Virus record (IMG/VR): IMGVR_UViG_3300028844_005067
Coordinates: 1-64,000 of that record
Origin: a virus
DNA length: 64,000 nt
Direction: 5' to 3' (one strand)
The notes under the pieces were generated by a model. It searched no databases, was not told the origin of the DNA, and saw nothing but the letters and a program-made list of their open reading frames with translations. How positions within the stretch are numbered: the first letter of the stretch is position 1; every line of letters begins with the position of its first letter. The position numbers and the translations under genes were made by a program. Shown in pieces: positions 25,054 through 34,180 of the stretch.

Positions 25054-25728
25054 ATGGCAATAATCCCATCCAGAAACGAAATGAGCAAATTCTTTGACCA
25101 CCATCCTATTCTAGGTACAGTCTTTTTCGTTGCTGGTGCTTTTACTGTTTTTGAAACTGTAAGGGCTGTTACTGCATCTAAGGGTCAGGGTCCTTTCTCT
25201 AACATGGGTTCGGCCTATTCGCCAAACTACATGACGCGTTCTACTTTGTCTTCTATGGAACAAGATGTGAAATCCCTACGCAATCAAATCGATACCAACG
25301 CCAAAGTACCTGATTGGGCTGAGTCCAAGATTTACACTGCGGCAGACCGCATGAATGCGGTGGACGATTACATGCGCCATCGTGGTGGTCTAAGTGGTTC
25401 CACATCAACTACCACCTCTTCTAGTACATCTCACCGCGGATTCCGTCGCACGCTCACACAAGACGTGATGGCACCCCGTTCTATTAATCACACAGATTTC
25501 TTCGGTATACCCACCCAAGCACTAGCGAACCTAGGTTCTGCTAACTTACCACCCGCTATGCGCCGTCGTGTTAGCCAACGCGCAGGCGGTACTCCTTCCC
25601 TTGGCGCATCCGGAGCCCAAGTATTCGACGTAGAAGACAACATGGACCGTAGCGGATACAGTAGCATGGCAGACTTGTACGGGATGGACGGAATCGTCCC
25701 TCAACCCGGTGGGGGGTGGACTGAGTGA
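25054..25728 (+). CDS. membrane-anchored virion protein
   Basis: 224 aa behind GAAGTGAAGAC. One hydrophobic helix near residues 20-38 (ILGTVFFVAGAFTVFETV), then Ser/Thr-rich and charged sequence, with MDRSGYSSMADLYGMDG near the end. Overlaps the next gene by 4 nt. Family not recognised. Confidence 0.65.
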   Translation: MAIIPSRNEMSKFFDHHPILGTVFFVAGAFTVFETVRAVTASKGQGPFSNMGSAYSPNYMTRSTLSSMEQDVKSLRNQIDTNAKVPDWAESKIYTAADRMNAVDDYMRHRGGLSGSTSTTTSSSTSHRGFRRTLTQDVMAPRSINHTDFFGIPTQALANLGSANLPPAMRRRVSQRAGGTPSLGASGAQVFDVEDNMDRSGYSSMADLYGMDGIVPQPGGGWTE

Positions 25729-26294
25729 AAGTAAATCGCGATTACGTCATCGGCGCTTTCATTGGCGGAGCGGCCGTTTCTCTTCTCAATGTTCCTCGCG
25801 TAAGTTCTCTGAAAGAAGAATCCAACGAACGACAAGCACAGTATAGCAGTAAAGTCCAAGAATTGGACAAACAGTTGCGCCAAGCCCGGAACAAAGACGA
25901 AATCATTGAACTACAACGTCAACAGTCAATAGTAGACAAAGCGGAAATCGACAGCCTACTCAAAGCAAATGAATCGTTGTATTCCCGTATCATTCAACTT
26001 GAGAATAGACCACCACCGCCACCAGTGGAATTTAACGGGCTGACTATCGAAGAATACGTCTACATAGTCCACGTTTGGAGGGGACACTCAGCATACCTTA
26101 GCAACCAAGTCAATAATCTACTTCAACGATTGAACATAGATAGTAAGGCCAATAGTGCAACTTGGTATCACAAGGCTATGATTGAACCGAATCGCTTCAC
26201 CAAAAAGCCTGCAACTGATTTCAGGCGTCTAGCAGAAGTACTTAACGTAAACACTAGCGTATTCGATACGTTCAATGCGTACGTAAATGTCTGA
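25725..26294 (+). CDS. coiled-coil protein with N-terminal hydrophobic segment
   Basis: 189 aa, GTG start at 25725 overlapping the previous TGA. An N-terminal hydrophobic stretch (VIGAFIGGAAVSLLNV) is followed by about 65 residues of heptad-like coiled coil, a run of five prolines, and a C-terminal globular part. Probably a membrane-anchored oligomeric spike or scaffold component; inference from architecture only. Confidence 0.6.
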   Translation: MKVNRDYVIGAFIGGAAVSLLNVPRVSSLKEESNERQAQYSSKVQELDKQLRQARNKDEIIELQRQQSIVDKAEIDSLLKANESLYSRIIQLENRPPPPPVEFNGLTIEEYVYIVHVWRGHSAYLSNQVNNLLQRLNIDSKANSATWYHKAMIEPNRFTKKPATDFRRLAEVLNVNTSVFDTFNAYVNV

Positions 26295-26313
26295 ACTAGG
26301 AGGTATCATTTTG

Positions 26314-26700
26314 ATGAATCATCCGTACGCAAAAAAGATTCCACGGCACCATCCACAAGTGCAAGACAGGACTATGTCTGTTGATGGGTTCACTGACTTT
26401 GCATACAAGGCATTTGACCCTAAGTATGAAAAAAGCGCGGCTCCATTGAGTAAAAGAAGGAATGGTATTGGCCCAACACGCCACCAATTAGGAACAGCAA
26501 TCATTCCCGGCGATGCGACATACGCAATGCGTTTAGTACAAGTGGCAGGAGGTTTGTCACTACTCTCGGCAATTTCTCCCAAGATGGCCAAAAGCAATCA
26601 AAGGTTATTAAAAGAAACCAAGACAATGCTACGCCGTGCTAATCGCCGCGGAGTACTTACAGCCGTAGGTGTAGGGTTATTGCTTGCTAAGTTGTCCTAA
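26314..26700 (+). CDS. small basic membrane protein
   Basis: 128 aa from ATG 26314, ten bases after AGGAGGT. Hydrophilic basic N-terminus, a hydrophobic segment (RLVQVAGGLSLLSAI) and a C-terminal helix (GVLTAVGVGLLLAKLS). Same layout as the small membrane proteins at 39953-41556. Last gene of the + operon, converging base-to-base with the - strand genes. Confidence 0.6.
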   Translation: MNHPYAKKIPRHHPQVQDRTMSVDGFTDFAYKAFDPKYEKSAAPLSKRRNGIGPTRHQLGTAIIPGDATYAMRLVQVAGGLSLLSAISPKMAKSNQRLLKETKTMLRRANRRGVLTAVGVGLLLAKLS

Positions 26701-26889
26701 TCAGGCAACAACTGGGTCAAGCCCAGAAGGTGCGACAGGTTCAACGCTAAGAGCGTTAGCCTTCATCAAGAGGGCTTCGTATTCTTGTTCAACAGCGTAG
26801 TCAGGTACTTCTTTGCTGAGAGTACCAGTATGTTGGTCGCCGTTGTAAACATTCACGCTAAGTAGGGTCATTTGCTTTTCTTTTGCCAT
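26701..26889 (-). CDS. small hypothetical protein
   Basis: 62 aa, last gene of a five-gene - strand operon. The N-terminal half is beta-like (MTLLSVNVYNGD) and the middle is helical and acidic. No motif recognised. Confidence 0.55.
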   Translation of the reverse strand: MAKEKQMTLLSVNVYNGDQHTGTLSKEVPDYAVEQEYEALLMKANALSVEPVAPSGLDPVVA

Positions 26890-26894
26890 GTGTA

Positions 26895-27488
26895 TCAGTC
26901 CTTTTTATTTTTGTTTTTGCGAAACTTAGGAAGTTCTTTTTCTTCATCTGTCAAATTAAATGTCAGAGTCCGTTCACCTTCTGTTGGTTCCTTATCCCAG
27001 ACTACATCACGTCTTGACCTATAAGTTTTCGATTGAAGTTTAGCATTTGGGTCGTACTTTTCTTTGGCTCCTCGGAGTCCTACGGCTTGTTCGTTACTCC
27101 ACTGAACAGCGTGCTGTGTTTGTTTTGACTGCTTTTCGGGTCGTTTGAATCCCATTACTTCATCCCACGGATTGCCCAGACAAGGGTTGTTTGCCCGAGG
27201 TCCTCCGAAATCGAATTCACACGACATACATCTGACAACGATTAGGTGTGTCCAAGGTTGGGTATCACCACGCGTTGAAGACGCTTGACTTTCAACACCG
27301 CCTACTTCATGGAAGATGCGGATATCAGTATGCCCACACTTAGGACAGAACATAGGGGATGTCTTAGCAGGGTCATCGAATAGTTGTTCACCTTCAAGAT
27401 TGATTTTACCATCAGCAATATCAGCACAAATAGGACAACGCTTCTTAGCGTCCCATTCTTTATTCGTAATCTTTTCATCTTTTGCCAT
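26895..27488 (-). CDS. zinc-ribbon protein
   Basis: 197 aa. Cys pairs: CPIC near residue 18, CPKC near 48 and CMSC near 87, so one or two zinc ribbons, followed by a charged Lys/Arg/Glu-rich tail. The CPKCG to CMSC part superficially resembles the TFIIS/Rpb9 ribbon, but the acidic hairpin residues of TFIIS are absent. Overlaps the gene upstream by 14 nt. Probably a nucleic-acid-binding protein. Confidence 0.65.
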   Translation of the reverse strand: MAKDEKITNKEWDAKKRCPICADIADGKINLEGEQLFDDPAKTSPMFCPKCGHTDIRIFHEVGGVESQASSTRGDTQPWTHLIVVRCMSCEFDFGGPRANNPCLGNPWDEVMGFKRPEKQSKQTQHAVQWSNEQAVGLRGAKEKYDPNAKLQSKTYRSRRDVVWDKEPTEGERTLTFNLTDEEKELPKFRKNKNKKD

Positions 27489-27702
27489 TTACTTCACCGT
27501 CCAACACCGAATTCTTTTCTTGCCATGTCATTACTTCCCACTGTACTTGTAGTGCTAAGTATCCACACTGCTTGTAATTTCCAAACATATGCACGCTAGT
27601 AATACCTTCACCGCCTACGGCCATGATAAATTCTGTTACTCCTACCTGCTTCAGTCTTTCCATTGTGTCTTCTAAAATTGATAATACTTGTTCACTCGTC
27701 AT
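27475..27702 (-). CDS. small hypothetical protein
   Basis: 75 aa. An N-terminal amphipathic helix (EQVLSILEDTMERLKQVG) then beta-type sequence. No known motif. Tight operon position between zinc proteins. Confidence 0.55.
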   Translation of the reverse strand: MTSEQVLSILEDTMERLKQVGVTEFIMAVGGEGITSVHMFGNYKQCGYLALQVQWEVMTWQEKNSVLDGEVNGKR

Positions 27703-27704
27703 AT

Positions 27705-27959
27705 TTATTCACCTTCGTTTGCTACTACCAGTTCATATTCCAAACCGGCCAATTGAATTTGCTCTTCGATTTCTTTCCCAGACAAAGGGCCTTTCAAGTC
27801 CTTGTCAATGTACCAATCATAATGGCCACAGGAGTCACATTTTGATACTTCAAACTCTACGCCCTTTTCTTTGAGTTCAGCGAGTAAATCAAACATCGGC
27901 CCCAATGGACCGTCTTCAGGATAGAATTGTACAATCGTGCACAAGTTAAGAGGGCTCAT
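27705..27959 (-). CDS. small protein with one Cys pair
   Basis: 84 aa. KCDSCGHYDW gives one CxxC knuckle; another Cys lies near the N-terminus. Acidic C-terminus. It overlaps the upstream gene by 4 nt. Family not recognised. Confidence 0.55.
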   Translation of the reverse strand: MSPLNLCTIVQFYPEDGPLGPMFDLLAELKEKGVEFEVSKCDSCGHYDWYIDKDLKGPLSGKEIEEQIQLAGLEYELVVANEGE

Positions 27960-28414
27960 TCTTCCTCACCTAGTTCTGTGACAGCAAGTCGAGCAACTGA
28001 ACGCAGGTCATTAATCATCATCATAGGTTCGTCAGGCGCCATAGGATAGTCCTTACGACGCTCGGAGAAATCAAAGTAATCCCAATCGGTCATGAACTTA
28101 CGAATCTTGGGAAGGTTCGTCAACGGGTCTGCGGTCCATATCTCTTTGTTCCTTGACAAGTAACCACTCGCCTTGATACGATTATCTTTCCAACACCCAT
28201 GACACATTACCGTCGCTTCTTCAAGACGCCGGTATTTGATAACGTATTCAGCATCTTCCTCAGGTTCTTCCCCTTTTTGTGCGGCTTGGTATTCTTCAGG
28301 GTCCCGAAAGACCTGTTCTTCAAATTCCTCGTAGTCTGGGATTTTCAGTACGTGCGACCTTGTCTTCTTTCCACAATCAACGCACGGGGCGTGAGGGACA
28401 TTCAGATGGGGCAT
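27956..28414 (-). CDS. zinc-binding hypothetical protein, first gene of - operon
   Basis: 152 aa from ATG 28414, which follows AAGGTAG; an in-frame ATG at 28435 is possible. CVDCGK near the N-terminus and CHGC near residue 80 make a likely zinc site. Upstream, a good GGTGTGAAC site serves an ATG at 28457 in another frame that stops after 26 codons, so a short leader peptide may be translated across this start. Confidence 0.55.
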   Translation of the reverse strand: MPHLNVPHAPCVDCGKKTRSHVLKIPDYEEFEEQVFRDPEEYQAAQKGEEPEEDAEYVIKYRRLEEATVMCHGCWKDNRIKASGYLSRNKEIWTADPLTNLPKIRKFMTDWDYFDFSERRKDYPMAPDEPMMMINDLRSVARLAVTELGEEE

Positions 28415-28514
28415 CTTTACTACCTTCATGAACATAGGGAATCATCATCTCGGCCATAAAGTTCACACCTTAATCACCCAAAAGGAATAATAGCAAGTAC
28501 GTCTTCGCGAAACC

Positions 28515-29126
28515 ATGGCTAAAGATGAGAATGTCCCGCCAGTAGTTCCGCACGTACATACCGACCAGACCGGAGGCGCCGTATTGCCGATTCGTGGAGT
28601 AAGTAATCCCGATTCGCCAACCGCACGTCTAGAAACAACAGATACTGGCCGCAATGAGTTTTCTTACGAAGGTCCATTCACACCATTACAAATAGTACAG
28701 TCAGCACCATCCGTATCTCTTTACGGGTATGTGAAAGCCGCGGTAAGAGAGTTAGCACTCAACGGTACTTATGAAGACTCCGAGGCACAAATCATGTTGG
28801 CCGAAGTAGAAACAGATATCACAGCATATCGTGGATTCTTGCTGAAATCTGCTTTTACCAACACCGATTCCATTTGGATTGGAAATCGATTCACAGGTGC
28901 GAATTTACCCGGCCAAGGGACTGCCGCCGGTGAGGTGCGTCCAAAGGGTTCAATCGAAGCAACCAATCTAGGTCGCACTGCCGTGGCAACATTTGACTTT
29001 GGGGCAGACACGCCAATGGGCTTTGCACTTGACCCGGGCGAATCACTATTCATTGAAATCAACCGAGCATCAAACATTTTTCTTTATGCTAAGACTGGTC
29101 AAAAATTGTATTGGATGGCAGTATAG
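28515..29126 (+). CDS. beta-rich virion protein
   Basis: 203 aa, divergent from the - strand operon. After a Pro/Val N-terminus with GVSNPDSP (Asn-Pro motif), a helical stretch and then beta-rich sequence ending in LDPGESLFIEINRAS and ending near a Trp, typical of decoration or minor capsid proteins. It shares an operon with the fibre gene. No Shine-Dalgarno is obvious, so translation may be leaderless. Confidence 0.6.
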   Translation: MAKDENVPPVVPHVHTDQTGGAVLPIRGVSNPDSPTARLETTDTGRNEFSYEGPFTPLQIVQSAPSVSLYGYVKAAVRELALNGTYEDSEAQIMLAEVETDITAYRGFLLKSAFTNTDSIWIGNRFTGANLPGQGTAAGEVRPKGSIEATNLGRTAVATFDFGADTPMGFALDPGESLFIEINRASNIFLYAKTGQKLYWMAV

Positions 29127-29142
29127 GCCAAGGTGAGGCCAA

Positions 29143-31590
29143 ATGCCATACACAGGAAAAGTATCTAACGCTGGGATATCGGTCGATACCAACAACGATG
29201 GTATCCCCGATGGTCGAGCAATGACCGTCAGAAACGGTGGTAACTTTAGCACCTTTTCGTTGACCAATGGCGTATTGACAGTTCAACCAGCAACCGCAGG
29301 AGCAAGCGCAGCAGGGTCTGATACTCAAGTACAGTTCAATGATGGTGGAACAGCATTCGGTGGGCATACCGGTATGGTGTATGACAAGACATTCGCTACT
29401 AACGCAGGAAAACTAACCGTTGCCAATCTAGTAATCAGTGGGGACCTTACAGTAAGTGGAACCACCACAACAATAAACACAACCAATGTTAATCTTGCAG
29501 ACAACATTATTGTCTTGAACAGCGATGCGACGGGTTCTCCAAGTGCTAGCGCGGGTATTGAAATCGAGCGAGGTAGCGAAACTAACGTACAGTTCCTATG
29601 GGACGAAACCAACGACCAATGGGATTTCGACACCTTTGCTTTAGGAAGCGTAGGTAAAGTATACGCCGCTGGCGCTGGGGCAGTATACACATTCACATCA
29701 GATACTAACACAGGTATTGAACACACAGGAGTAGACCAGTTGGGTCTACTTACCGGAGGAGTCCGCGTGTTAATGGTGAATACCAATGGTGTTCACATTG
29801 CGCCAGCAGGCGCAACAGGAGCGAGCGCAGACCAAGCCCTTCTTGTGGACAACATTTCTATTGATACGAATACGATTGCTTCTGTTAACACAAACGGAAA
29901 CATCGTCGTAGCACCCAATGGTACAGGAGATGTACAACTAGACGCCGATACTGTACGTGTTGGTGATTCTGGTGCTGATGCGACAATTACTACCAATGGT
30001 GCAGGGGACCTCGTGTTGAATACCAATGCAGGCACAAATAGCGGTTCAATCACAATTGAAGATGGGGCGAACAATCATATTCTCATCATGCCTGATGGTA
30101 CAGGTAAAGTTGGTATCAACCAAGCCACACCAACCCACCGCCTTCACGTTGATGGCGATGCACTAATCACAGGTGGACTAACTGTACAAGGAACTACAAC
30201 AACTGCAAGTACAACAAACACATTAATTGCAGATTCTTTGATTACATTAAACGAAGGCGAATCTGGTACAGGCGTAACAGGGAACATCGCTGGATTTGAA
30301 ATCGACCGTGGGGCATCTGGGGAAATTGCACGGTTTGTCTGGGACGATAACGATGATTATTTCAAGCCTCAAATCGAAACAGGTGCGGGTACAGGGACTT
30401 ACAATACTGCTAATCTGAAAGTCAATATCTTCGATGCGGCAGGTGAAGTTACAGTAGCAGGGAATCTAACCGTTGACACAAATGTTCTCTATGTTGATGT
30501 AGCCAACAATTGGGTAGGTATCAACAAGACACCAACAGTAGAACTTGACGTTTCAGGTAGCGCATTAATCAGTACAAACTTAACAGTATCCGGTGATACA
30601 GAACTAACCGGAAGAACCCTAGCAAACCGTGTAGTATTTACTCCCCAAGCAACAAATCCCGAAACAACAAACCCTCTTGATACTATTTGGCTCAATAGCG
30701 AAACAGGCCACTTAATGCGGGGAGAAAGGGACACAGAATCAACTGTTCACTTCAATGTGCGAAACGATGAGGGCGCAACAATTCCCCTCGGTGCGCCTCT
30801 CTATTCAAAAGGTGAAATCGGTGGTAGTGATAGAATTAAAGTAGGTATTGCCGACGCATCCGACCCTGCTAAAATGCCAGCAATCGGAGTTGCTATGGAA
30901 GAAATGAATACGACCTCAACACAAGACGGCAACATGATTATTACAGGTGTTCTTAATGAAAACATTACCATTACAGGTGTCACAGAAAGAGATATTATCT
31001 ATGTCGCCCCACACGGTGGAACTGCTCCATATCTTACAGTCACCCGACCTACAAGTGGCTCGCATCTTGTTCAAAACATAGGTGTATGTGTTAGACAAAC
31101 CACGACAAATATCTCTCAAGGAATGAAGGTATCTGCAATTGGTAGGACTAACGATATTCCCAATGGTGTTATCACAACAGATAGTGGCGATGCAGATTAT
31201 GTATATATTGACGATGGAAACACATTTAAGAAAATCACACCTGCTGATTTAGGAATCGGCGGCGGTGGCGGCGGTGCAAGTGAGGCGTTCAAAACCATAG
31301 CAGTATCAGGACAATCAGATGTAGTAGCGGACTCGGCAACAGACACATTGACTCTTGTGGGAGCGGGTTCAGCAGTCATCACTACCAATGCCGCAAGTGA
31401 TACCATCACCATTACTGCTGATACAAACTCAGACACAACAGATTCGTTGGTAGACACTTACAACCCCGGGGTGGTCTTCCCCCCCGCCGGTGCCCCTACC
31501 GTTTGGAACCCACCACCCGCCGTCGTCGCTGAGGCACTTGACAGACTCGCCGTCTACGTCACAGGCATACTCGGCGGACCAATTCCTTGA
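29143..31590 (+). CDS. fibre/spike protein with repeated beta-helical units
   Basis: 815 aa behind AAGGTGAGG. Repeats typical of phage tail-fibre and spike shafts are visible: LTVSGTTTTINTTNVNLAD near residue 105 followed by IEIERG and VQFLWDE, and again LTVQGTTTTASTTNTLIAD near 350 followed by FEIDRG and ARFVWDD. A Gly-rich hinge (five Gly) near residue 705 precedes the C-terminal domain, which ends in AVYVTGILGG. Likely trimeric and surface exposed, binding the host cell. The following small genes may be accessory fibre proteins. Confidence 0.8.
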   Translation: MPYTGKVSNAGISVDTNNDGIPDGRAMTVRNGGNFSTFSLTNGVLTVQPATAGASAAGSDTQVQFNDGGTAFGGHTGMVYDKTFATNAGKLTVANLVISGDLTVSGTTTTINTTNVNLADNIIVLNSDATGSPSASAGIEIERGSETNVQFLWDETNDQWDFDTFALGSVGKVYAAGAGAVYTFTSDTNTGIEHTGVDQLGLLTGGVRVLMVNTNGVHIAPAGATGASADQALLVDNISIDTNTIASVNTNGNIVVAPNGTGDVQLDADTVRVGDSGADATITTNGAGDLVLNTNAGTNSGSITIEDGANNHILIMPDGTGKVGINQATPTHRLHVDGDALITGGLTVQGTTTTASTTNTLIADSLITLNEGESGTGVTGNIAGFEIDRGASGEIARFVWDDNDDYFKPQIETGAGTGTYNTANLKVNIFDAAGEVTVAGNLTVDTNVLYVDVANNWVGINKTPTVELDVSGSALISTNLTVSGDTELTGRTLANRVVFTPQATNPETTNPLDTIWLNSETGHLMRGERDTESTVHFNVRNDEGATIPLGAPLYSKGEIGGSDRIKVGIADASDPAKMPAIGVAMEEMNTTSTQDGNMIITGVLNENITITGVTERDIIYVAPHGGTAPYLTVTRPTSGSHLVQNIGVCVRQTTTNISQGMKVSAIGRTNDIPNGVITTDSGDADYVYIDDGNTFKKITPADLGIGGGGGGASEAFKTIAVSGQSDVVADSATDTLTLVGAGSAVITTNAASDTITITADTNSDTTDSLVDTYNPGVVFPPAGAPTVWNPPPAVVAEALDRLAVYVTGILGGPIP

Positions 31591-31629
31591 TGCGGATGAA
31601 TTAAGTTCGACTTGTAGGTACGATGTATC

Positions 31630-32088
31630 ATGGACGAAGACCTAACCCTTGGCTTCAAGGAAGTAGTTACAGAATGGGAAGTCGGTCAATATGAAGACGC
31701 AGGCCGTCTAGTAGCGTGGTTCAATTGGGAAGACGGCAATGAAAACGAAGAAGACCGAGCGTATCTTGCGGTCACGCTCACTGATACGGGTTCTATTGAA
31801 GTAGGGGGCAACGGAGTCTTTGTTGGTATCACTACACCCAATACTATGCCATTTGAATCAAGCGCACAGGAAGTTGTCATTTCCGGATGGGCGGTTGCGC
31901 TTGCACGGGAGAACTCTCCACGTGGCGCCATATCTTTTGATAAAAAGACCGGTATTCTCATGAAAAGAAGATTCCAATTCAAAAACACGAGTCAAATCAA
32001 GAACCTTGGGTTGAGCCAGCACCTCAAAGATTTGCTGGTCAAGAACAGGGGTTCTGAAGATTTGCAACTTTGTCAGGTGGTGGTCTAA
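31630..32088 (+). CDS. hypothetical protein downstream of fibre gene
   Basis: 152 aa. Beta-rich N-terminal two thirds with YLAVTLTDTGSIEVGGNG, then a basic helical C-terminus (LSQHLKDLLVKNRG). The last ~45 codon-equivalents of DNA (32008-32052) show about 80 percent identity over 45 nt, in inverted orientation, to the virion gene at 19711-19755. Stop overlaps the next start as TAATG. Function unknown. Confidence 0.6.
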   Translation: MDEDLTLGFKEVVTEWEVGQYEDAGRLVAWFNWEDGNENEEDRAYLAVTLTDTGSIEVGGNGVFVGITTPNTMPFESSAQEVVISGWAVALARENSPRGAISFDKKTGILMKRRFQFKNTSQIKNLGLSQHLKDLLVKNRGSEDLQLCQVVV

Positions 32089-32384
32089 TGGCTATGGAAG
32101 GAAAATACACAACGAAACACGGAGTAATACTAGAGAACGCATACCTCAAGGTAACAGAAGCAAACCTTCGATATATCGAAAGTAAGCGTAGATGGTTTAT
32201 GCACTACACAGTATCAGTGTTCGCAGACCGAGTATCGCGTCGTACAAAACTGGAACCCGTCTGTAAGGAAGTCTATTTGATGAAAGTGGACCTTACCCGC
32301 GGCGATAACAAAAAGAACATTATTGAAACATGCTACGCAAATTTTCACACCGAGAACCCGGAATACGAGTTCAAAGACATCTAG
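32088..32384 (+). CDS. small hypothetical protein
   Basis: 98 aa from ATG 32088, in a TAATG overlap behind GGTGGTGG. Beta-rich, basic, with repeated Tyr and Lys (YLKVTEANLRYIESKRR). Family not recognised; possibly a fibre accessory protein. Confidence 0.6.
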   Translation: MAMEGKYTTKHGVILENAYLKVTEANLRYIESKRRWFMHYTVSVFADRVSRRTKLEPVCKEVYLMKVDLTRGDNKKNIIETCYANFHTENPEYEFKDI

Positions 32385-32405
32385 GCGAACTTTATGTCCT
32401 AGATG
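32378..32405 (+). terminator. hairpin between fibre operon and chaperonin gene
   Basis: CATCTAGG (32378-32385) and CCTAGATG (32398-32405) form a perfect 8-bp stem around a 12-nt loop; the stem includes the TAG stop. Possible terminator, attenuator or operator. Confidence 0.45.
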
Positions 32406-32420
32406 AAAGGACCATAGATT

Positions 32421-33956
32421 ATGGCAAACTTAACAGACGCTAGTCAAAACAAGGTACGAACAGCAGAAGACGTGAATTTTGAAGTGGCGAGGGGAATGGC
32501 CGAATTGGTTCGGTCTACTCTTGGACCTCTAGGCCGCGACAAGATGATGGTTGATTCATCTGGGCGCACAGTAATCACAAACGATGGCGCAACCATTCTT
32601 CGTGAAACAAACTTCACCCATCCGACCGCTTCACTTATCGTCGGTGTTGCCCGTACACAGGAAAGTGAATCATACGACGGTACCACGTCCGCAATCATCC
32701 TTACAGGTGAACTGGTACAACAAGCAGAAAGCCTGATACAAAGAGGAGTTCACACAACGCTAATCGAACGAGGATACAACATCGCACTGAAGGAAGCACT
32801 TTCTGTTCTTGATGAATTATCCGAAACCGTAGAAAACGACGAACAATTGCTTCAAGTTGCAGGAGTGGCAATGACAGGTAAGCAAGCAGAAGCGTACAAA
32901 GATACACTGGGACCCTTGTGTGTCCAAGCGGCAAAGTCCACCATACCATCCAAGGTAAACATCCTTGTTCGCCCCGGTTCAAGCGTTGAAGACTCGATTG
33001 CCACGCCCGGACTCATGATTGATAAACAATTGATGAACCACGGAATGCCTAAGACATTAGAAAACGGTTCCATTGCCCTCTTTGATTGCGACCTCGTTCT
33101 TCCTGCACATACCGCAGGAGTTAATGTGAATTTCACCGATGGTCATTCCGCTGACCAATACGCTCAGAAGCGCAAAGAAAACATCCTCGCGATTGGACAG
33201 CACCTTGTTGACATGGGTGTCAATGTGGTTATTTCAATGAAGGACATCGACCCAGTACTCTCGGAATTCTTTGCCCGTAACAATGTCATGGCTTTCCGTC
33301 GAATGAATAACTCGCTACTTGAAAAGGTTGCAGAAACAACGAACGGCATGATTGTGTCTAGCGTAGGCGACCTAGAAGCATCTGACTTAGGTACCTGTGG
33401 AGAAGTAAACGAAATGACCAACCCTGCATGGGATAAACCAGTGATGCTTTTCAGTGATGTGGCAAATCCAGTAGGATACTCAATATTAATCACCGGACCG
33501 ACCGAACACGTTGCAAGTGAAGTTGCACGCGCACTTGATGATGCAATCGGTGTGACATGGATTGCAAACAACGAAAAAACAGTAGTGAACGGCGGAGGTT
33601 CGACACACGTGAATATGGCTATGCGACTCAAAGGCTTCGCCAATAGCGTTGGTGGCCTAGAGCAATTGGCGGTCGAAGCATTTGCGAACTCGCTAGAGGT
33701 AATTCCTGCTACTCTTGCCCAAAATAGCGGATTACAACCGTTACCTTCAATTATTGCGCTACGCGCCGCTATTGCATCGGGGTGCCACCACGCATCGCTA
33801 GATGTCTACAATGGCGGAGTATGCATGGACAACTTTGCAGTAATCGAACCTAAGAAAGTAGTGTCCGTTGCATTAGAGTCTGCGACAACCGCGGCATCAC
33901 AGATTCTACGAATCGACAATATCATTCAAGCAAAAGAAGCAGAATTTATGGAGTGA
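32421..33956 (+). CDS. group II chaperonin (thermosome subunit)
   Basis: 511 aa behind AAAGGACC. Hallmarks of CCT/thermosome ATPases: LGPLGRDKMMVD, TNDGATIL, YDGTTSAIILTGEL for nucleotide binding; an apical domain from about 180 to 350; and near the C-terminus MDNFAVIEP and SQILRIDNII, which match the conserved closing region. It is 30-40 residues shorter than cellular thermosome subunits. Presumably forms a homo-oligomeric folding chamber for virion proteins, or mixes with host subunits. It sits inside the virion gene block. Confidence 0.95.
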   Translation: MANLTDASQNKVRTAEDVNFEVARGMAELVRSTLGPLGRDKMMVDSSGRTVITNDGATILRETNFTHPTASLIVGVARTQESESYDGTTSAIILTGELVQQAESLIQRGVHTTLIERGYNIALKEALSVLDELSETVENDEQLLQVAGVAMTGKQAEAYKDTLGPLCVQAAKSTIPSKVNILVRPGSSVEDSIATPGLMIDKQLMNHGMPKTLENGSIALFDCDLVLPAHTAGVNVNFTDGHSADQYAQKRKENILAIGQHLVDMGVNVVISMKDIDPVLSEFFARNNVMAFRRMNNSLLEKVAETTNGMIVSSVGDLEASDLGTCGEVNEMTNPAWDKPVMLFSDVANPVGYSILITGPTEHVASEVARALDDAIGVTWIANNEKTVVNGGGSTHVNMAMRLKGFANSVGGLEQLAVEAFANSLEVIPATLAQNSGLQPLPSIIALRAAIASGCHHASLDVYNGGVCMDNFAVIEPKKVVSVALESATTAASQILRIDNIIQAKEAEFME

Positions 33957-33961
33957 AATAC

Positions 33962-34180
33962 ATGACAGAAGAACAAAAAGAAACAGAACCCAGTGACGAC
34001 AACAACGGTCTTTCAGAAGACCTTGTAAATGGCCTATCACTACTACATAACACAGGTCTACGATTTGTGACAGTAGTGGTGCAACCCAACGGAGAATTGA
34101 CGCTACACACAGCAGAAAATTCAAACCGTATCGAAATAGTAGGTATGCTTGAGGTGGCCCGAGATGCAGTTCGGTCCTGA
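33962..34180 (+). CDS. small hypothetical protein
   Basis: 72 aa from ATG 33962 behind GGAGTGAAATAC. Acidic N-terminus, then a compact region with FVTVVVQPNGELTLHTAE. Overlaps the next gene. No motif recognised. Confidence 0.55.
   Translation: MTEEQKETEPSDDNNGLSEDLVNGLSLLHNTGLRFVTVVVQPNGELTLHTAENSNRIEIVGMLEVARDAVRS

Noticed and set aside
26895-27488. TFIIS-like transcription elongation factor
   Set aside because: The zinc ribbon spacing is wrong and the catalytic acidic Asp-Glu hairpin is missing; kept only as a zinc-ribbon protein.
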